Source of the DNA: Brevundimonas vesicularis
Lineage (GTDB): Bacteria; Pseudomonadota; Alphaproteobacteria; Caulobacterales; Caulobacteraceae
Assembly (NCBI RefSeq): GCF_027105095.1
Contig: NZ_CP114278.1
Coordinates: 3,056,168 to 3,120,167 of the forward strand
Reading direction: 5' to 3'
DNA length: 64,000 nt
The notes below the pieces were generated by a model, which was given only the letters and a program-made list of their open reading frames with translations, was not told where the DNA came from and did not search any database. The position numbers were made by a program, and so were the translations under genes. This document shows positions 27,903 to 38,027 of this stretch, in pieces; within the stretch, counting starts at the first letter, position 1, and each line of letters opens with the position of its first letter.

Positions 27903-28490
27903 ATGATCGCTTCCCCTGCCCTTCTCGCTCTTCGGGAAGCCACCGCCTCAGCCCACGAAACCCTGGAAGTCCAGGCCCGGATCGAGCCGCGTCTGTCGGA
28001 CCACGCCACCCGGGCGGCGACCGTGGCGGCGTTTTACCGCTTTCATGCCGGACTGGAGCCGCTCAGCCATCCGCTGGCGGCGGCGTTGAACGCTGAACTG
28101 GACGCCAGCTTTGAACCGCGATCCCGCGCGAACGGGATCGCCCAGGACCTGACGATACTGGGCCATCGCATTCCTCCGCCCGCTCACCTGGCTGCGCCCG
28201 CCTCGGCAGGCGAAGCTTTGGGCTGGGTTTATGTCGCCGAAGGGTCGATGCTGGGCGGTCGGATCATTCGACGCCGGCTGGCCGCCGAGGGTCGCGATCT
28301 GGACGGCCTCGGCTTTCTAGATCCCTACGGCGAAGAAACCGGCGCACGCTGGCGCGCCTTCATGGATTTGCTGGACCGAGCCTGCGTCAGCGGCCTTGTC
28401 ACGATCGATCAGGTGGTGAAGGGCGGCGTCGACGGTTTCGCCTTCGCCCACCGCACCTTGCAACCCCAGCCGCAGGAGGCCGCGGCATGA
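27903..28490 (+). CDS. Biliverdin-producing heme oxygenase (BphO-like)
   Basis: The 195-residue protein has the proximal haem ligand His18 in TASAHETLE and the distal-helix motif GSMLGGRII. It cleaves haem to biliverdin, which is the chromophore of the bacteriophytochrome encoded directly downstream. The two genes overlap by four bases (ATGA), a classic bphO-bphP operon. The start at 27903 is preferred over 27837 by family length. Confidence 0.88.
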   Translation: MIASPALLALREATASAHETLEVQARIEPRLSDHATRAATVAAFYRFHAGLEPLSHPLAAALNAELDASFEPRSRANGIAQDLTILGHRIPPPAHLAAPASAGEALGWVYVAEGSMLGGRIIRRRLAAEGRDLDGLGFLDPYGEETGARWRAFMDLLDRACVSGLVTIDQVVKGGVDGFAFAHRTLQPQPQEAAA

Positions 28491-30661
28491 CCGAGACGCT
28501 CGACCTGGCCGACGCCGCGCTGAACGAGTGCGATCGCGAGCCGATCCACATTCCTCAATCGATCCAGCCGCACGGCTTCATGCTGGTGCTGGATCTGCAA
28601 TCCCTGACCATCCGCCAGGGGGCGGGCGCGATCGAGGAGCTGACGGGCCGCAAGGTCTGGATCGACCGCACCGTCGCCGACGTGTTGGGCGATGTCGCCG
28701 ACCGGGCCGTGCGCGCCATGGCCGCGCATCAGGAGGCCGGCTTCGCCTGTCGCTGGCGCGCGACCAATCGTCTGGAATACGACGTTGTGGTGCATCGTGC
28801 GCCGGGGACGACTTCCGGCACGATCAACGATCTGATGATCATCGAGGTCGAGCAGAGCTCGCAGCAGGCCCGGCTCGGCGTCGATCTGATCGCCAACCTG
28901 GACGCCGCCGGCGCCGCGCTGGAACGGGCGGTGACGATCCAAACGGTGTGCGAGCGGGCGGCGGACGCCTTCCGTCGTCTGACCGGTTTCGACCGGGTGA
29001 TGATCTATCGCTTCCAGGACGACGAGGCGGGTCAGGTCGTGGCCGAAAGCCGCGCCGATGGGTCCGGCTCCTTCCTGAACCACCACTTCCCCGCGACAGA
29101 CATCCCGCAGCAGGCGCGCGCCCTTTATCTGCGCAACCCCGTGCGGGTCATTCCGGACAGCCGCTATACGCCCCAGCCCCTGCGCCCCATTGCGCCCGGC
29201 GAGGCGCCGCTGGACATGAGCGACAGCGGCCTGCGCTCGGTGTCCCCGATCCATCTGCAATATCTGCGCAACATGGACGTTCGGGCCTCGGCTTCGGTTT
29301 CGATCATCGTCGATGACGCCCTGTGGGGGCTGGTGGCCTGCCACAACGCCTCGCCTAAACTGCTGCCCTATGAGCTGCGCGTAGGCTGCACGGCCCTGGC
29401 GCGTAATCTGGCGCGACAGCTGAAGTCCAGGACCGACGCCGACCTCTATCGCGAGCGCACGCGCCTGCGTCGGATGGAGGACGAACTGCTTTCGCGGCTG
29501 TCGCCAGACCGGCCGATGCGAGAAGCGCTGGCCGAAAAGGCCGACGCCCTGATGCAGCTGACCAGCGCGGACGGTCTGGCCATCGTCAGCGACGGGGACA
29601 TCCAGACCTTTGGCCATACGCCGCCCGAAGACGGCGTACGCGCCATCGCCGCCTGGGCTGCGGGACGGCCGGGCCTGCGCCCCTTCTCGTCGCACAACCT
29701 GGCCTCGGTTCTGCCCGCCGCCGAGGCCTGGAAGACACACGCCAGCGGTCTGCTGGCGGTGACCCTGCCTCTGGATCAGCCGGTCTCGCTGCTGTGGTTC
29801 CGCTCGGAGGTGCTGGAAACGGTGCGTTGGGCCGGCAATCCCTCAACGGCGGAGAAGACTGGCCCCAACGCCATTCTGACGCCCCGCGCCTCGTTCGAAA
29901 GCTGGTCGGACACCGTCTCGGGCCGCGCGCACCGCTGGGGTCCCGCCGCAGTCGAGTCCGCCGCCCGACTGAGGGACGCGCTGGCCGACTATGCCGCCGT
30001 CCATCAGATCCGCAGGCTGAACCGATCGCTGCAGGACCGCCTGTCCGAACGCGACCTGCGGCTGGAGCAGCAGCAATATCTGATCCGCGAGGTGAACCAC
30101 CGGGTGCAGAACAGCCTGACGCTGGTGTCCAGCTTCCTGGGCCTTCAGGCGCGCGAGCAGGCGAGCGGACCGGCCGCGACGGCGCTGAACGAGGCGCGGC
30201 GTCGTGTGCGCGCCGTGTCCGGGGTCCACAGCCGCCTGTATCAGAGCGACCAGGTCACCACCATCGACATGAGCCGATACATCGGCGACCTGATCGGCGA
30301 CCTGGGCTCGAGCATGGGGCCCGACTGGGCCGCCGCCATCGAAACCGATCTGGACCCGGTCTGCATCGAGCCAGGCCGCGCCATCACCATCGGCCTTATC
30401 CTGACGGAACTGATCATCAACGCCCAGAAATACGCCTATGGCGGCAAGCCCGGACCGCTGCGGATCGCCTTCCAAGAAGACGGCGCCTTCTTCCGCATGA
30501 CGGTGGAGGACGAGGGCGCCGGCGGGCATCTGGCCGGCAAGGGGTTCGGCTCGATGATGATCAAGAGCCTTGTCGGTCAGTTGGACGGGACGATCGACTA
30601 TCGCGACCGCGCGCCAGGCCTCAGCGTCGTGTTGCGGGCGCGGATCGACCCGCTCGTTTAA
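28487..30661 (+). CDS. bphP: Bacteriophytochrome histidine kinase
   Basis: This is a 724-residue soluble photoreceptor. The chromophore cysteine is Cys15 (NECDREPIHIPQSIQPHG), followed by PAS and GAF domains with FPATDIPQQARALY and SPIHLQYLRNMDVRASASVS. The PHY domain has the tongue motif PRASFESW. The kinase part is of the HisKA_2/HWE type with His538 in REVNHRVQNSLTLV and a compact ATPase domain. Red/far-red light should control its kinase activity. No response regulator is encoded next to it, so the target lies elsewhere. Confidence 0.93.
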   Translation: MTETLDLADAALNECDREPIHIPQSIQPHGFMLVLDLQSLTIRQGAGAIEELTGRKVWIDRTVADVLGDVADRAVRAMAAHQEAGFACRWRATNRLEYDVVVHRAPGTTSGTINDLMIIEVEQSSQQARLGVDLIANLDAAGAALERAVTIQTVCERAADAFRRLTGFDRVMIYRFQDDEAGQVVAESRADGSGSFLNHHFPATDIPQQARALYLRNPVRVIPDSRYTPQPLRPIAPGEAPLDMSDSGLRSVSPIHLQYLRNMDVRASASVSIIVDDALWGLVACHNASPKLLPYELRVGCTALARNLARQLKSRTDADLYRERTRLRRMEDELLSRLSPDRPMREALAEKADALMQLTSADGLAIVSDGDIQTFGHTPPEDGVRAIAAWAAGRPGLRPFSSHNLASVLPAAEAWKTHASGLLAVTLPLDQPVSLLWFRSEVLETVRWAGNPSTAEKTGPNAILTPRASFESWSDTVSGRAHRWGPAAVESAARLRDALADYAAVHQIRRLNRSLQDRLSERDLRLEQQQYLIREVNHRVQNSLTLVSSFLGLQAREQASGPAATALNEARRRVRAVSGVHSRLYQSDQVTTIDMSRYIGDLIGDLGSSMGPDWAAAIETDLDPVCIEPGRAITIGLILTELIINAQKYAYGGKPGPLRIAFQEDGAFFRMTVEDEGAGGHLAGKGFGSMMIKSLVGQLDGTIDYRDRAPGLSVVLRARIDPLV

Positions 30662-30718
30662 GGCGCGGCCTGACGGCTCCTGTGGCTTCAGGTCGCAGGG
30701 CGCCGTAAGAGCCGGGCC

Positions 30719-31627
30719 ATGTCCGCCCTGGCCTTTCGCCCCTCCTCGCGCGCCTTTGCGCTGATCGTTCTGCTGATCGCCGCCAGCGTGCTGGGCTTGG
30801 CGCCCATTCTGGTGCGGTTGACCGAAACGGGGCCGGCGGCGGCGGGGTTCTGGCGGTTCCTGTTCGCCCTGCCCCTGCTGACGGTCCTGGCGGCGCGCGA
30901 GCCCGGCGGGATTTCGACGCCGTCGAAGTGGGCGCTGCTGGCGGGCCTGTTCTTCGCCTTGGACCTCAGCTTCTGGCACTACGGCATCGTCATGACCTCG
31001 GTCGCCAACGCCACGGTGCTGTGCAACCTGACGCCGGTCGTCGTGACCCTGTTCGGCTGGTTTGTGCTGAAGGAGCGGCCGCACCGGCTGTTTATCCTGG
31101 CCCTGGCCTTGGCCATGGGCGGCGCCTTCGCCATGGCGGCGGGCGCCGATGGCGGCCAGGGGACCAATCCCATGCTGGGCGACCTGTTCTCCCTGTCGGT
31201 GGCGGTCTGGTACTCGGGCTATTTCCTGGCGGTGCAGGCGGCGCGGCGCACGGCCGGCGCGATGCGGGTGACCTTCTGGGCGACGCTGCTGGGCGCGCCC
31301 CTGCTGTTGATCGTCGCCCTGGCGCTGGGCGAGGCTGTCATCCCCGCCGGACCGGCCGGCTGGGCCGCCTGCGTCGCCATGGGCGTGATGCACGTCTTCG
31401 GACAAGGCGGCGTGGCCTGGGCGCTGGGCAAGCTGCCGGCCTCGGTCACGGCCGTGACCATCCTGATCCAGCCGGTGGTCGCGGGCCTGCTGGGCTGGTG
31501 GATCTTCGGCGAGACCCTGACGCCGATTCAGGCCCTGGGCGGCGTGCTGGTGCTGGGCGCCATCGTCCTGGCGCAGCGGTCGCAGAGGGCGAAGCCCGAC
31601 GGGCTCAAGCAGCGCAAAGCGCGGTAG
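30719..31627 (+). CDS. DMT-superfamily (EamA) transporter
   Basis: The 302-residue protein has ten hydrophobic helices in two EamA repeats (first about residues 12-140, second about 150-290), the second with AVTILIQPVVAGLLGWWIFGE. Members export amino acids, sugars or metabolites; the substrate cannot be predicted. The gene lies 58 bases after bphP and could be part of the same transcript. Confidence 0.88.
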   Translation: MSALAFRPSSRAFALIVLLIAASVLGLAPILVRLTETGPAAAGFWRFLFALPLLTVLAAREPGGISTPSKWALLAGLFFALDLSFWHYGIVMTSVANATVLCNLTPVVVTLFGWFVLKERPHRLFILALALAMGGAFAMAAGADGGQGTNPMLGDLFSLSVAVWYSGYFLAVQAARRTAGAMRVTFWATLLGAPLLLIVALALGEAVIPAGPAGWAACVAMGVMHVFGQGGVAWALGKLPASVTAVTILIQPVVAGLLGWWIFGETLTPIQALGGVLVLGAIVLAQRSQRAKPDGLKQRKAR

Positions 31628-31640
31628 CCAAAAAAGAAAA

Positions 31641-31667
31641 CGGGCGCGGGAGAAACTCCCGCGCCCG
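31641..31667 (-). terminator. Rho-independent terminator of the cold-shock gene
   Basis: A 12-base stem CGGGCGCGGGAG / CTCCCGCGCCCG with loop AAA is present. Read on the minus strand it is followed by a T-rich run (complement of the A tract at 31630-31640), so it best serves the cold-shock gene that ends at 31695. It may also stop the transporter transcript. Confidence 0.88.
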
Positions 31668-31694
31668 CCTCTAAGCCTTGAAGGCTGGATCGAC

Positions 31695-31898
31695 TTAAAG
31701 GACCTTGAGGTCGATCGCCGAGGTCTTGCCGCGCTGGTTTTCCAGCTCGTATTCGACCTTGGCGTTCTCATCGAGGCCCTGAAGTCCGGCCTTTTGAACG
31801 GCGGTGACGTGAACGAACACGTCGGAGCCGCCGCTATCGGGCTGGATGAAGCCGTAGCCCTTGGTGGGGTTGAACCACTTGACCGTGCCGGTCGCCAT
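31695..31898 (-). CDS. Cold-shock protein (CspA family)
   Basis: The 67-residue single cold-shock domain begins MATGTVKWFNPTKGYGFIQP with RNP1 (KGYGFI) and RNP2 (VFVHV). It is a small nucleic-acid-binding chaperone. The start at 31898 is the family start; the track upstream to 31961 would be leader RNA, which in this family often regulates translation. The intergenic region on its right, to 32094, shows no gene. Confidence 0.93.
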   Translation of the reverse strand: MATGTVKWFNPTKGYGFIQPDSGGSDVFVHVTAVQKAGLQGLDENAKVEYELENQRGKTSAIDLKVL

Positions 31899-32094
31899 GT
31901 CTGCGTCTCCGTAAACGCGCTTTTCCAGGCGGATCCCCCTCGAGGTGACCCGACAATCCATCTGGACAGCTCGTTCAGGCGAAGGAGCGAAACGCGGGTT
32001 TGGACCCCACGCGAAATCCGGACTGCAGCGATGTTGTCACCCGGCTTTTCCAGACGGTCAACAGCAAAGCGAGTCGCACCGGACGCATTCAGGC

Positions 32095-32856
32095 TTAACG
32101 ACAGAGGCCCCGCGCGCCCCCGTCGATGTGCAGATGGTTGGCGTGGGCGGCGTTGTAGTCCGGCGTCAACACCGTCGAGAACAGCTGGCAGGCCCCGTCG
32201 CGCAAGGCATGCAGGAAGCGGCCGCCCGGCTCGCCTGCGGGCCCCTCGCCGCGCCAGTCGTTCAGCACGCTGACGGTCCGACCGTCCTTCAAGGTCACCG
32301 CTGCGACATCCAGCGCATTGGCCTTGGCATGTTCGCTGGGCCGCTCGGCCTCATCCTGCGAGCCGTAGATGCGGCGGCACGAATAGGCGCCATAGTTTTC
32401 CACCCGTGCGGGGGCCGAGCCCAGAATGTCGCGCGAGGCCGGGCGAAGCACCTGTCGATCCCAGATAACGTAGCGGACCGCCAGCGGGCACTGCATGACG
32501 ACATCGGCGGGGGCCAGCGGCGTCACCTCGCCGCCCGTGATCCGCACCGCCCCGCGCACCACGCAGAAGCCGCCGTCGTCGCGGTCGGGCGCGCGTTCGA
32601 CCTGAACCCCCGCATTGCGCAGCGCCTGCATACAGGCCTCGGTCGCGCCCTCCACGGCCTCGGGGGTGGCGGCGGTCGGCACATCGAATCCGGCGACCTT
32701 GGCAGCTGTCGCGCGGCCCAAAGGCCGATCCAGATCCAGCGGCTTCCACGGCAGGTCCTGGGGCGGGGCGAAGGCGTTCAGCAACGCAAAGCCGGCGCAG
32801 ACCAGCAGCGCCAGCTCCCACACCAGATTCCACATGTCCGCCAGATCGCGCTTCAT
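32095..32856 (-). CDS. Extensin-like family protein
   Basis: The 253-residue protein has one N-terminal membrane helix (about residues 10-27) and the extensin-like C-terminal domain: CRRIYGS, SEHAKANALDVAAV, FLHALRDGACQLFSTVLTPDYNAAHANHLHIDG. The conserved His/Asp/Cys set resembles the metal site of D-Ala-D-Ala peptidase (peptidase M15-like) folds. It probably acts on the cell wall, anchored in the inner membrane and facing the periplasm. Confidence 0.85.
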   Translation of the reverse strand: MKRDLADMWNLVWELALLVCAGFALLNAFAPPQDLPWKPLDLDRPLGRATAAKVAGFDVPTAATPEAVEGATEACMQALRNAGVQVERAPDRDDGGFCVVRGAVRITGGEVTPLAPADVVMQCPLAVRYVIWDRQVLRPASRDILGSAPARVENYGAYSCRRIYGSQDEAERPSEHAKANALDVAAVTLKDGRTVSVLNDWRGEGPAGEPGGRFLHALRDGACQLFSTVLTPDYNAAHANHLHIDGGARGLCR

Positions 32857-32958
32857 TCGGCCCCTCGCAGGCCGGACGGGCCCGGCGCCTTAACGCCCAG
32901 CTTCGCAGTCGGCTCCCTCGCCCTTGCTCTCTGCCGGCCCTCGGCCCACTCTCTTGCC

Positions 32959-33708
32959 ATGGGAAAGAAATCCGACGCCTATGACGCCGAGTTGGAACAG
33001 ATCCAGCTGGCCATCGTCCAGACCCAGGCCTGGAGCATCGAGCATGGCTCGCGCGTGGTCATCGTGCTGGAAGGGCGCGACACCGCCGGCAAGGACGGCG
33101 CGATCAAGCGCCTGACCGAACATATGTCGCCGCGCCAGACCCGCGTCATCGCCCTGCCCAAACCCAGCGACCGCGAGACCAGCCAGTGGTATTTCCAGCG
33201 CTATGTCCCGCACCTGCCGGCGGCGGGCGAGACGGTGATCTTCAACCGGTCCTGGTACAACCGCGCCGGGGTCGAGCCGGTCATGGGCTATTGCACGCCC
33301 GAGCAGTACGCCCAGTTCATGACCGACGCCCCGCGCTTCGAGCGGATGCTGACGGACGACGGGATCATCCTGATCAAAATCTGGCTGGATATCTCGCGCA
33401 AGGAGCAGGCCAAGCGGCTCAAGGAACGCCGCGATGATCCGTTGAAGAAGTTCAAGCTGTCGTCACTGGACGCCGAGGCCGAGGCGCGGTTCGACGCCTA
33501 TTCCGACGCCCGCGACCGGATGCTGGACGAGACCGACCGCGACTATGCGCCCTGGACCGTCGTCGCCACCGACGACAAGAAGACGGCGCGCCTGAACATC
33601 GGCCGCTACATCCTGTCGGTGCTGAGCCACACCAGCATCGACATCAGGAAGCCGGATCCCGACGTCGTGTTCAGCGCCGGCAAGGCCAAGGGCAAACTGG
33701 CGCGGTGA
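32959..33708 (+). CDS. ppk2: Polyphosphate kinase 2
   Basis: The 249-residue protein has Walker A EGRDTAGKDGAIKRL near residue 36, the Walker B/lid pair FNRSWYNRAGVEPVMG, and the KFKLSSLD region typical of one-domain PPK2 enzymes. PPK2 transfers phosphate between polyphosphate and nucleotides. The start at 32959 (MGKKSDAYDAEL) is preferred to a far-upstream in-frame start. The gene is convergent with the Rieske gene. Confidence 0.92.
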   Translation: MGKKSDAYDAELEQIQLAIVQTQAWSIEHGSRVVIVLEGRDTAGKDGAIKRLTEHMSPRQTRVIALPKPSDRETSQWYFQRYVPHLPAAGETVIFNRSWYNRAGVEPVMGYCTPEQYAQFMTDAPRFERMLTDDGIILIKIWLDISRKEQAKRLKERRDDPLKKFKLSSLDAEAEARFDAYSDARDRMLDETDRDYAPWTVVATDDKKTARLNIGRYILSVLSHTSIDIRKPDPDVVFSAGKAKGKLAR

Positions 33709-33714
33709 AGCGCC

Positions 33715-34098
33715 TCAGGCCGTTCTGACGATCCCGCCAGAGGCCGCCACCGGCCAGGGCGTCAGTCGCCCGCCCGCGCAGGGGCCGCCCTTGCATTCGC
33801 CGGTCAGCGGCTCGAACACCGCCCCGTGCCAGCCGCACAGGATCAGCGCGCCGTCCGGCGTCAAATACCGGTCGATCTCCATCGCGATCGGAAAGCCGGC
33901 GTGCGGGCAGCGATCGACCCAGCCCGCGACTTGGCCATCCTTTCTGACCACGAAGCCGTGGAAGAAGGCCTCACCGATCTGCAGCACGAAGCCGCGCGAG
34001 CCGGGATCGGCGATGTCGCCCTCGGCGCACAGAGCCACGCCCGGCGGCGTCTTCCAGACCCGTTTGCGCTCGGCCGGCGCCTCGGCCGCTTCAGACAC
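33715..34098 (-). CDS. Rieske [2Fe-2S] domain protein
   Basis: The 127-residue protein is a single Rieske domain with the ligands in CPHAG and [15 protein letters not shown]. It looks like a small soluble ferredoxin-type Rieske protein. Its start lies inside the end of gpsA (8-base overlap), making it the third gene of a tsaD-gpsA-Rieske operon. The redox partner is unknown. Confidence 0.88.
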   Translation of the reverse strand: MSEAAEAPAERKRVWKTPPGVALCAEGDIADPGSRGFVLQIGEAFFHGFVVRKDGQVAGWVDRCPHAGFPIAMEIDRYLTPDGALILCGWHGAVFEPLTGECKGGPCAGGRLTPWPVAASGGIVRTA

Positions 34099-35119
34099 GC
34101 TCGGCCTTTAGCGGGCGCGATAGCAGGCCGTCGATCAGACCATCGACATCGATCTCGCCGGCCAGCAGGGCGGCGACCCCTTCAGAGATCGGGATTTCCA
34201 CGCCCAGCCGCGCGGCCAGTTCGCGAACCGCCGGCGCGCTCTCATAGCCTTCCGCCACCGACCGTTTGCCGGCCAGGGCCTGTTCGACCGTCTGCCCCTG
34301 CCCCAGGGCCAGACCCAGGCTCATGTTGCGCGACTGGGGGCTGGAGCAGGTCAGGACGAGGTCGCCCAGGCCGCATAGGCCCGCCACCGTCTCCGCCTGC
34401 CCCCCCATGGCGACGGCGAGGCGAGTCATCTCCGCAAAGCCGCGCGTGATCAGGGCGGCGTGGGCGCTGCGGCCCAACTGGCGCCCCTCGGAGATGCCGC
34501 AGGCGATGGCCAGGACGTTCTTCAGCGCCCCGCCCGCCTCGGCGCCCACAAGATCGGTCGCCAGATAGGGCCGGAAGCCCGGCGCCGACAGGGTGTTCAG
34601 CAAGGCCTCGCCCAGCGCCTGATCCGCACAGGCCAGGGTCACGGCGGTCGGCAGGCCGCGCGAGACCTCTCCCGCGAAACTGGGACCGGACAGGACGGCG
34701 GCGGGGGCGTCCGGCAGGGTCTCGGCCAGCACCTCGGTCATCAGCTTCATCGTGCCGCGCTCGACGCCCTTGGAGCAAAGCACCACCGGCACGCCGGCGC
34801 GATAGTAGGGCGCAAACGCCGTCAGCGTGGCGCGCATGTGCTGGGCCGGCGGCACCGCCAGGATCACATCGCAGACGCCCAGGTCGGCCAGATCGGCGGT
34901 GAATTTCAGTTCGTCGGCCAGCGGCACGCCGGGCAGATAGAGGTCGTTGGCCCGCGTCGCCCGCAGCGTCTCGACCAACTTCTGCTCGCGCGCCTGCAAG
35001 GTCGTGTCCAGTCCGGCCCGAACGCACACTTGCGCCAGAGCCGTGCCCCAGGCGCCCGCGCCGATGACCCCTGCCGTGCGGAATTCCATACGCCCTCCCG
35101 AGGCGGTTTCGTTCGTCAT
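34091..35119 (-). CDS. gpsA: NAD(P)+-dependent glycerol-3-phosphate dehydrogenase
   Basis: The 342-residue enzyme has the dinucleotide-binding motif [10 protein letters not shown] near residue 20, [10 protein letters not shown], and the catalytic lysine in [10 protein letters not shown]. It makes glycerol-3-phosphate for phospholipid synthesis. The start at 35119 overlaps the tsaD stop (ATGA); an in-frame ATG ten codons later ([10 protein letters not shown]) has a strong GGGAGGG site and may be the true start. Confidence 0.93.
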   Translation of the reverse strand: MTNETASGGRMEFRTAGVIGAGAWGTALAQVCVRAGLDTTLQAREQKLVETLRATRANDLYLPGVPLADELKFTADLADLGVCDVILAVPPAQHMRATLTAFAPYYRAGVPVVLCSKGVERGTMKLMTEVLAETLPDAPAAVLSGPSFAGEVSRGLPTAVTLACADQALGEALLNTLSAPGFRPYLATDLVGAEAGGALKNVLAIACGISEGRQLGRSAHAALITRGFAEMTRLAVAMGGQAETVAGLCGLGDLVLTCSSPQSRNMSLGLALGQGQTVEQALAGKRSVAEGYESAPAVRELAARLGVEIPISEGVAALLAGEIDVDGLIDGLLSRPLKAERV

Positions 35120-36273
35120 GCTTTCGCGCCCTTGCGGCCCGGCTTGTGCGAAGGATCGGACAGGGCGCGCGCTTCGTCCAGCGGCCATCGCGGCCGTGCG
35201 ACCACGTCGATGTCGCTGGTCAGGCCCAGCGCCAGCCGCTCGGCCCCCGCCAGGGCGATCATCGCCGCATTGTCCGTGCAATAGGCCATGGGCGGCGCCA
35301 GGAAGTCGAAGCCGTGTTTCGCCGCCGTCGCCTGCAAGGTCGCGCGGATGGTCTTGTTGGCCGCGACCCCGCCTGCCACCACGAACAGACGGTGGTCATG
35401 CGTCTCCGCATAGGCCGCCAAGGCTCGCTCAGACCGATCCGACAGCTGGCGCGCGATGGCGTTTTGCACCGCGTCGGCCAGATCCGCCCTGTCCTGCTCG
35501 GTCTCGCAGGTCTGGGCGATACGGAAGGCCGCCGTCTTCAGGCCCGAGAAGGAAAAGTCGCAATCCTTGCGGCCCAAGAGGGCGCGCGGCAGATCGATCT
35601 TCGACCCGTCGCCCTGCATGGCCAACCGCTCCAGCGCCGGGCCGCCCGGATAACCCAGGCCCAGGGCCTTGGCGATCTTGTCGAAGGCCTCGCCGGCCGC
35701 GTCGTCGATGGTGGCCCCGATCCGGCTCATGTCGCAGACGCCGCGCACCTCCAGAAGCTGGCAGTGGCCGCCCGACACCAGCAGCAGCAGGAAGGGATAG
35801 GCGACCTCCGCCCCCAGCCGGGCCGACATCGCATGGCCTTCCAGATGGTTGACCGCCACCAGCGGCAGGCCGCGCGCCAGCGCCGCCGCCTTGCCAAAGC
35901 TGAGGCCCACCATGACCCCGCCGACCAGGCCCGGCCCGGCCGTCGCCGCGATCCCGTCCAGCCCGTCATAGCCCATATCGGCCTCGGCCATCGCGCGGCG
36001 GGTGACCTCGGCGATCATTTCGACATGGCTGCGCGCCGCAATCTCGGGCACCACGCCGCCATAGGCCGCGTGATCGTCGATCTGGCTGTGAACGACAGAA
36101 GACAGCACCTCCGCCCGACCGCCCGCCATTGAAGGGTGCAGGCGCACGACCGAGGCGGCGGTCTCGTCGCAACTGGTCTCCAGGCCCAGCACCGTCAGCG
36201 GACCGGGACGAGGGGGGACATCCCGTCCAGTTGCTGACTTGGCGCCGCTGCTATAGTCGGCGGACATCTCCAT
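35116..36273 (-). CDS. tsaD: tRNA N6-adenosine threonylcarbamoyltransferase TsaD
   Basis: The roughly 385-residue ASKHA-fold protein begins its core with [16 protein letters not shown], with the metal-binding pair in [11 protein letters not shown] and the late motif [10 protein letters not shown]. It makes the t6A modification at position 37 of ANN-decoding tRNAs. The start at 36273 gives an N-terminal extension of about 27 residues; ATG at 36267 is an alternative. Its promoter shares a 40-base gap with divergent hemC. Confidence 0.93.
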   Translation of the reverse strand: MEMSADYSSGAKSATGRDVPPRPGPLTVLGLETSCDETAASVVRLHPSMAGGRAEVLSSVVHSQIDDHAAYGGVVPEIAARSHVEMIAEVTRRAMAEADMGYDGLDGIAATAGPGLVGGVMVGLSFGKAAALARGLPLVAVNHLEGHAMSARLGAEVAYPFLLLLVSGGHCQLLEVRGVCDMSRIGATIDDAAGEAFDKIAKALGLGYPGGPALERLAMQGDGSKIDLPRALLGRKDCDFSFSGLKTAAFRIAQTCETEQDRADLADAVQNAIARQLSDRSERALAAYAETHDHRLFVVAGGVAANKTIRATLQATAAKHGFDFLAPPMAYCTDNAAMIALAGAERLALGLTSDIDVVARPRWPLDEARALSDPSHKPGRKGAKA

Positions 36274-36313
36274 CGGGTCGAGGTAGCGACCCGGCGACCG
36301 GTGCGCAACGCTC

Positions 36314-37267
36314 ATGACCTTTCCTCTCCGCATCGGCACCCGGCGCTCCAAGCTGGCGCTCGCCCAATCCGGCATGATGCAGCGCGCCATCGGCCGCGCC
36401 CTGAACGTTCCCGAGGCCGAGATCGACGCCGCCGTCCCTCTGGTCGAGATCGTCACCACCGGCGACCGCATCCAGGATCGCCGCCTGCTGGAGGTCGGCG
36501 GCAAGGCCCTGTTCACCAAGGAGATCGAGGAGGCCCTGCTGGCCGGCCGGATCGACATCGCCATCCATTCGATGAAGGACGTCCCCGCCGAACAGCCCGA
36601 GGGCCTGTGCATCGCCGCCATCCCCGAGCGCGAGGACGCCCGCGACGCCTTCATCAGCCGCGACTTCGACAGTTTCGACGCCCTGCCCTTCGGCGCGCGT
36701 TTGGGCACCGCCAGCCTGAGACGCCAGGCCCAGGCGCTGGCCCTGCGGCCGGACCTGAAGGTCGAGATGCTGCGGGGAAACATCGACACCCGCCTGCGTC
36801 GCGCGGCCGATGGCGATTTCGACGCGATCCTTCTCGCCGTCTCGGGCATGACGCGCCTTGGCGTCACCGACCCTATCCGCGAGAAGCTGTCTCTGGACGC
36901 CTTCCTGCCGGCGCCGGGCCAGGGCGCCCTCGCCATCCAGACCCGCGCCGCCGACAAGGACGCGCCTTGGGTCGCCGCCCTGAACCACCCCGAGACCGCC
37001 CTGTGTATCGCCGCCGAGCGCGGCGCCATGACGGCGCTGGAAGGGTCGTGCCGCACGGCCGTCGGCGCCTTTGCCCGCATTGAGCACGACACCCTGCACC
37101 TGACCACCGAAATGCTCAGCCCGGACGGCTCCGCCCGCTGGCGGCGAGTCGGCGACCTTTTCCAACCAACCGAAGCCGACGCGCGCGCTCTGGGCCGACG
37201 CCTGGGCGGCGAGGTCCACGCCTCAGCCGGCGATCAGGAAGTCGATCCCGCGACTTTGGACGGATGA
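36314..37267 (+). CDS. hemC: Hydroxymethylbilane synthase
   Basis: The 317-residue enzyme starts LRIGTRRSKLALAQ and carries KDVPAEQ, the arginine-rich GTASLRRQAQ and LRGNIDTRL. The dipyrromethane-cofactor cysteine is in LEGSCRTAVGA near residue 245. It polymerises porphobilinogen in haem synthesis. The stop overlaps the hemD start. Confidence 0.95.
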   Translation: MTFPLRIGTRRSKLALAQSGMMQRAIGRALNVPEAEIDAAVPLVEIVTTGDRIQDRRLLEVGGKALFTKEIEEALLAGRIDIAIHSMKDVPAEQPEGLCIAAIPEREDARDAFISRDFDSFDALPFGARLGTASLRRQAQALALRPDLKVEMLRGNIDTRLRRAADGDFDAILLAVSGMTRLGVTDPIREKLSLDAFLPAPGQGALAIQTRAADKDAPWVAALNHPETALCIAAERGAMTALEGSCRTAVGAFARIEHDTLHLTTEMLSPDGSARWRRVGDLFQPTEADARALGRRLGGEVHASAGDQEVDPATLDG

Positions 37268-37986
37268 GCCCCTTAGACGACGAATCTGGGCCCGCCCGCG
37301 TCTGGATCACCCGCGCCGAACCGGGCGCCGCCCGCACCGCCGCCCGCCTGCGCGACATGGGGTTCGAGCCGATCGTCGCCCCCCTGCTGACCCTCGAAGC
37401 CCTGACGCCGCCCGTTCCTGATCTGGCGCCGTTCGCCGCCCTGGCCTTCACCAGCATCAACGGCGTCGCCGCCTTCGCCGCCCTGACGCCCCGACGCGAC
37501 CTTCCGGTCTTCGCCGTCGGCGATGCGACCGCCCAGGCCGCCCATGATGCAGGCTTCGCCGATGTCCGTTCCGCATCCGGCGACCTGCGCGACCTCGCCC
37601 GCCTGCTCGCCAGCGCCATCGCCAGCGCCGCCGTCCTGGTCCCTCAAGCGGAAACGCCCGCCGGCGATCTCGCCGCCGCCCTCACCGCCGCCGGCGCCCG
37701 CAATGTGTCGATCCATTCTCTGACGGTCTATCGCGCCATCGAAACATCAGCCGAGACGCCGTCGCCGATCGACGCCGTTCTGGTCCACTCCCCCCGCGCC
37801 GGACAAGCCCTCGCCAAGCGTGGTCACGACGCCCTGGCGCACGCGGTCCTCGCCTGCATCTCTCCCGCCGCCGCAGCCCCGCTCGTCGCGCTGGGCCTGA
37901 CGCCCGTTGTGGCAAAATCGCCCGACGAGACCTCATTGCTCACGATCTTGAACACCACGCTTGGCAAGCGCGATCCGGCCGTATAA
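37264..37986 (+). CDS. hemD: Uroporphyrinogen-III synthase
   Basis: The 240-residue protein has the two-lobed HemD pattern with weak sequence conservation: WITRAEPGAARTAARL at the start, AFTSINGVAAFAAL and VHSPRAGQALA near residue 175. Assignment is supported by the four-base overlap with hemC, as in many bacteria. It cyclises and inverts ring D of hydroxymethylbilane. Confidence 0.88.
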   Translation: MSPLDDESGPARVWITRAEPGAARTAARLRDMGFEPIVAPLLTLEALTPPVPDLAPFAALAFTSINGVAAFAALTPRRDLPVFAVGDATAQAAHDAGFADVRSASGDLRDLARLLASAIASAAVLVPQAETPAGDLAAALTAAGARNVSIHSLTVYRAIETSAETPSPIDAVLVHSPRAGQALAKRGHDALAHAVLACISPAAAAPLVALGLTPVVAKSPDETSLLTILNTTLGKRDPAV

Positions 37987-38027
37987 AGACCCCGTCTCGC
38001 GCGGACAGCTTCGTCCGTCGCAACCGG

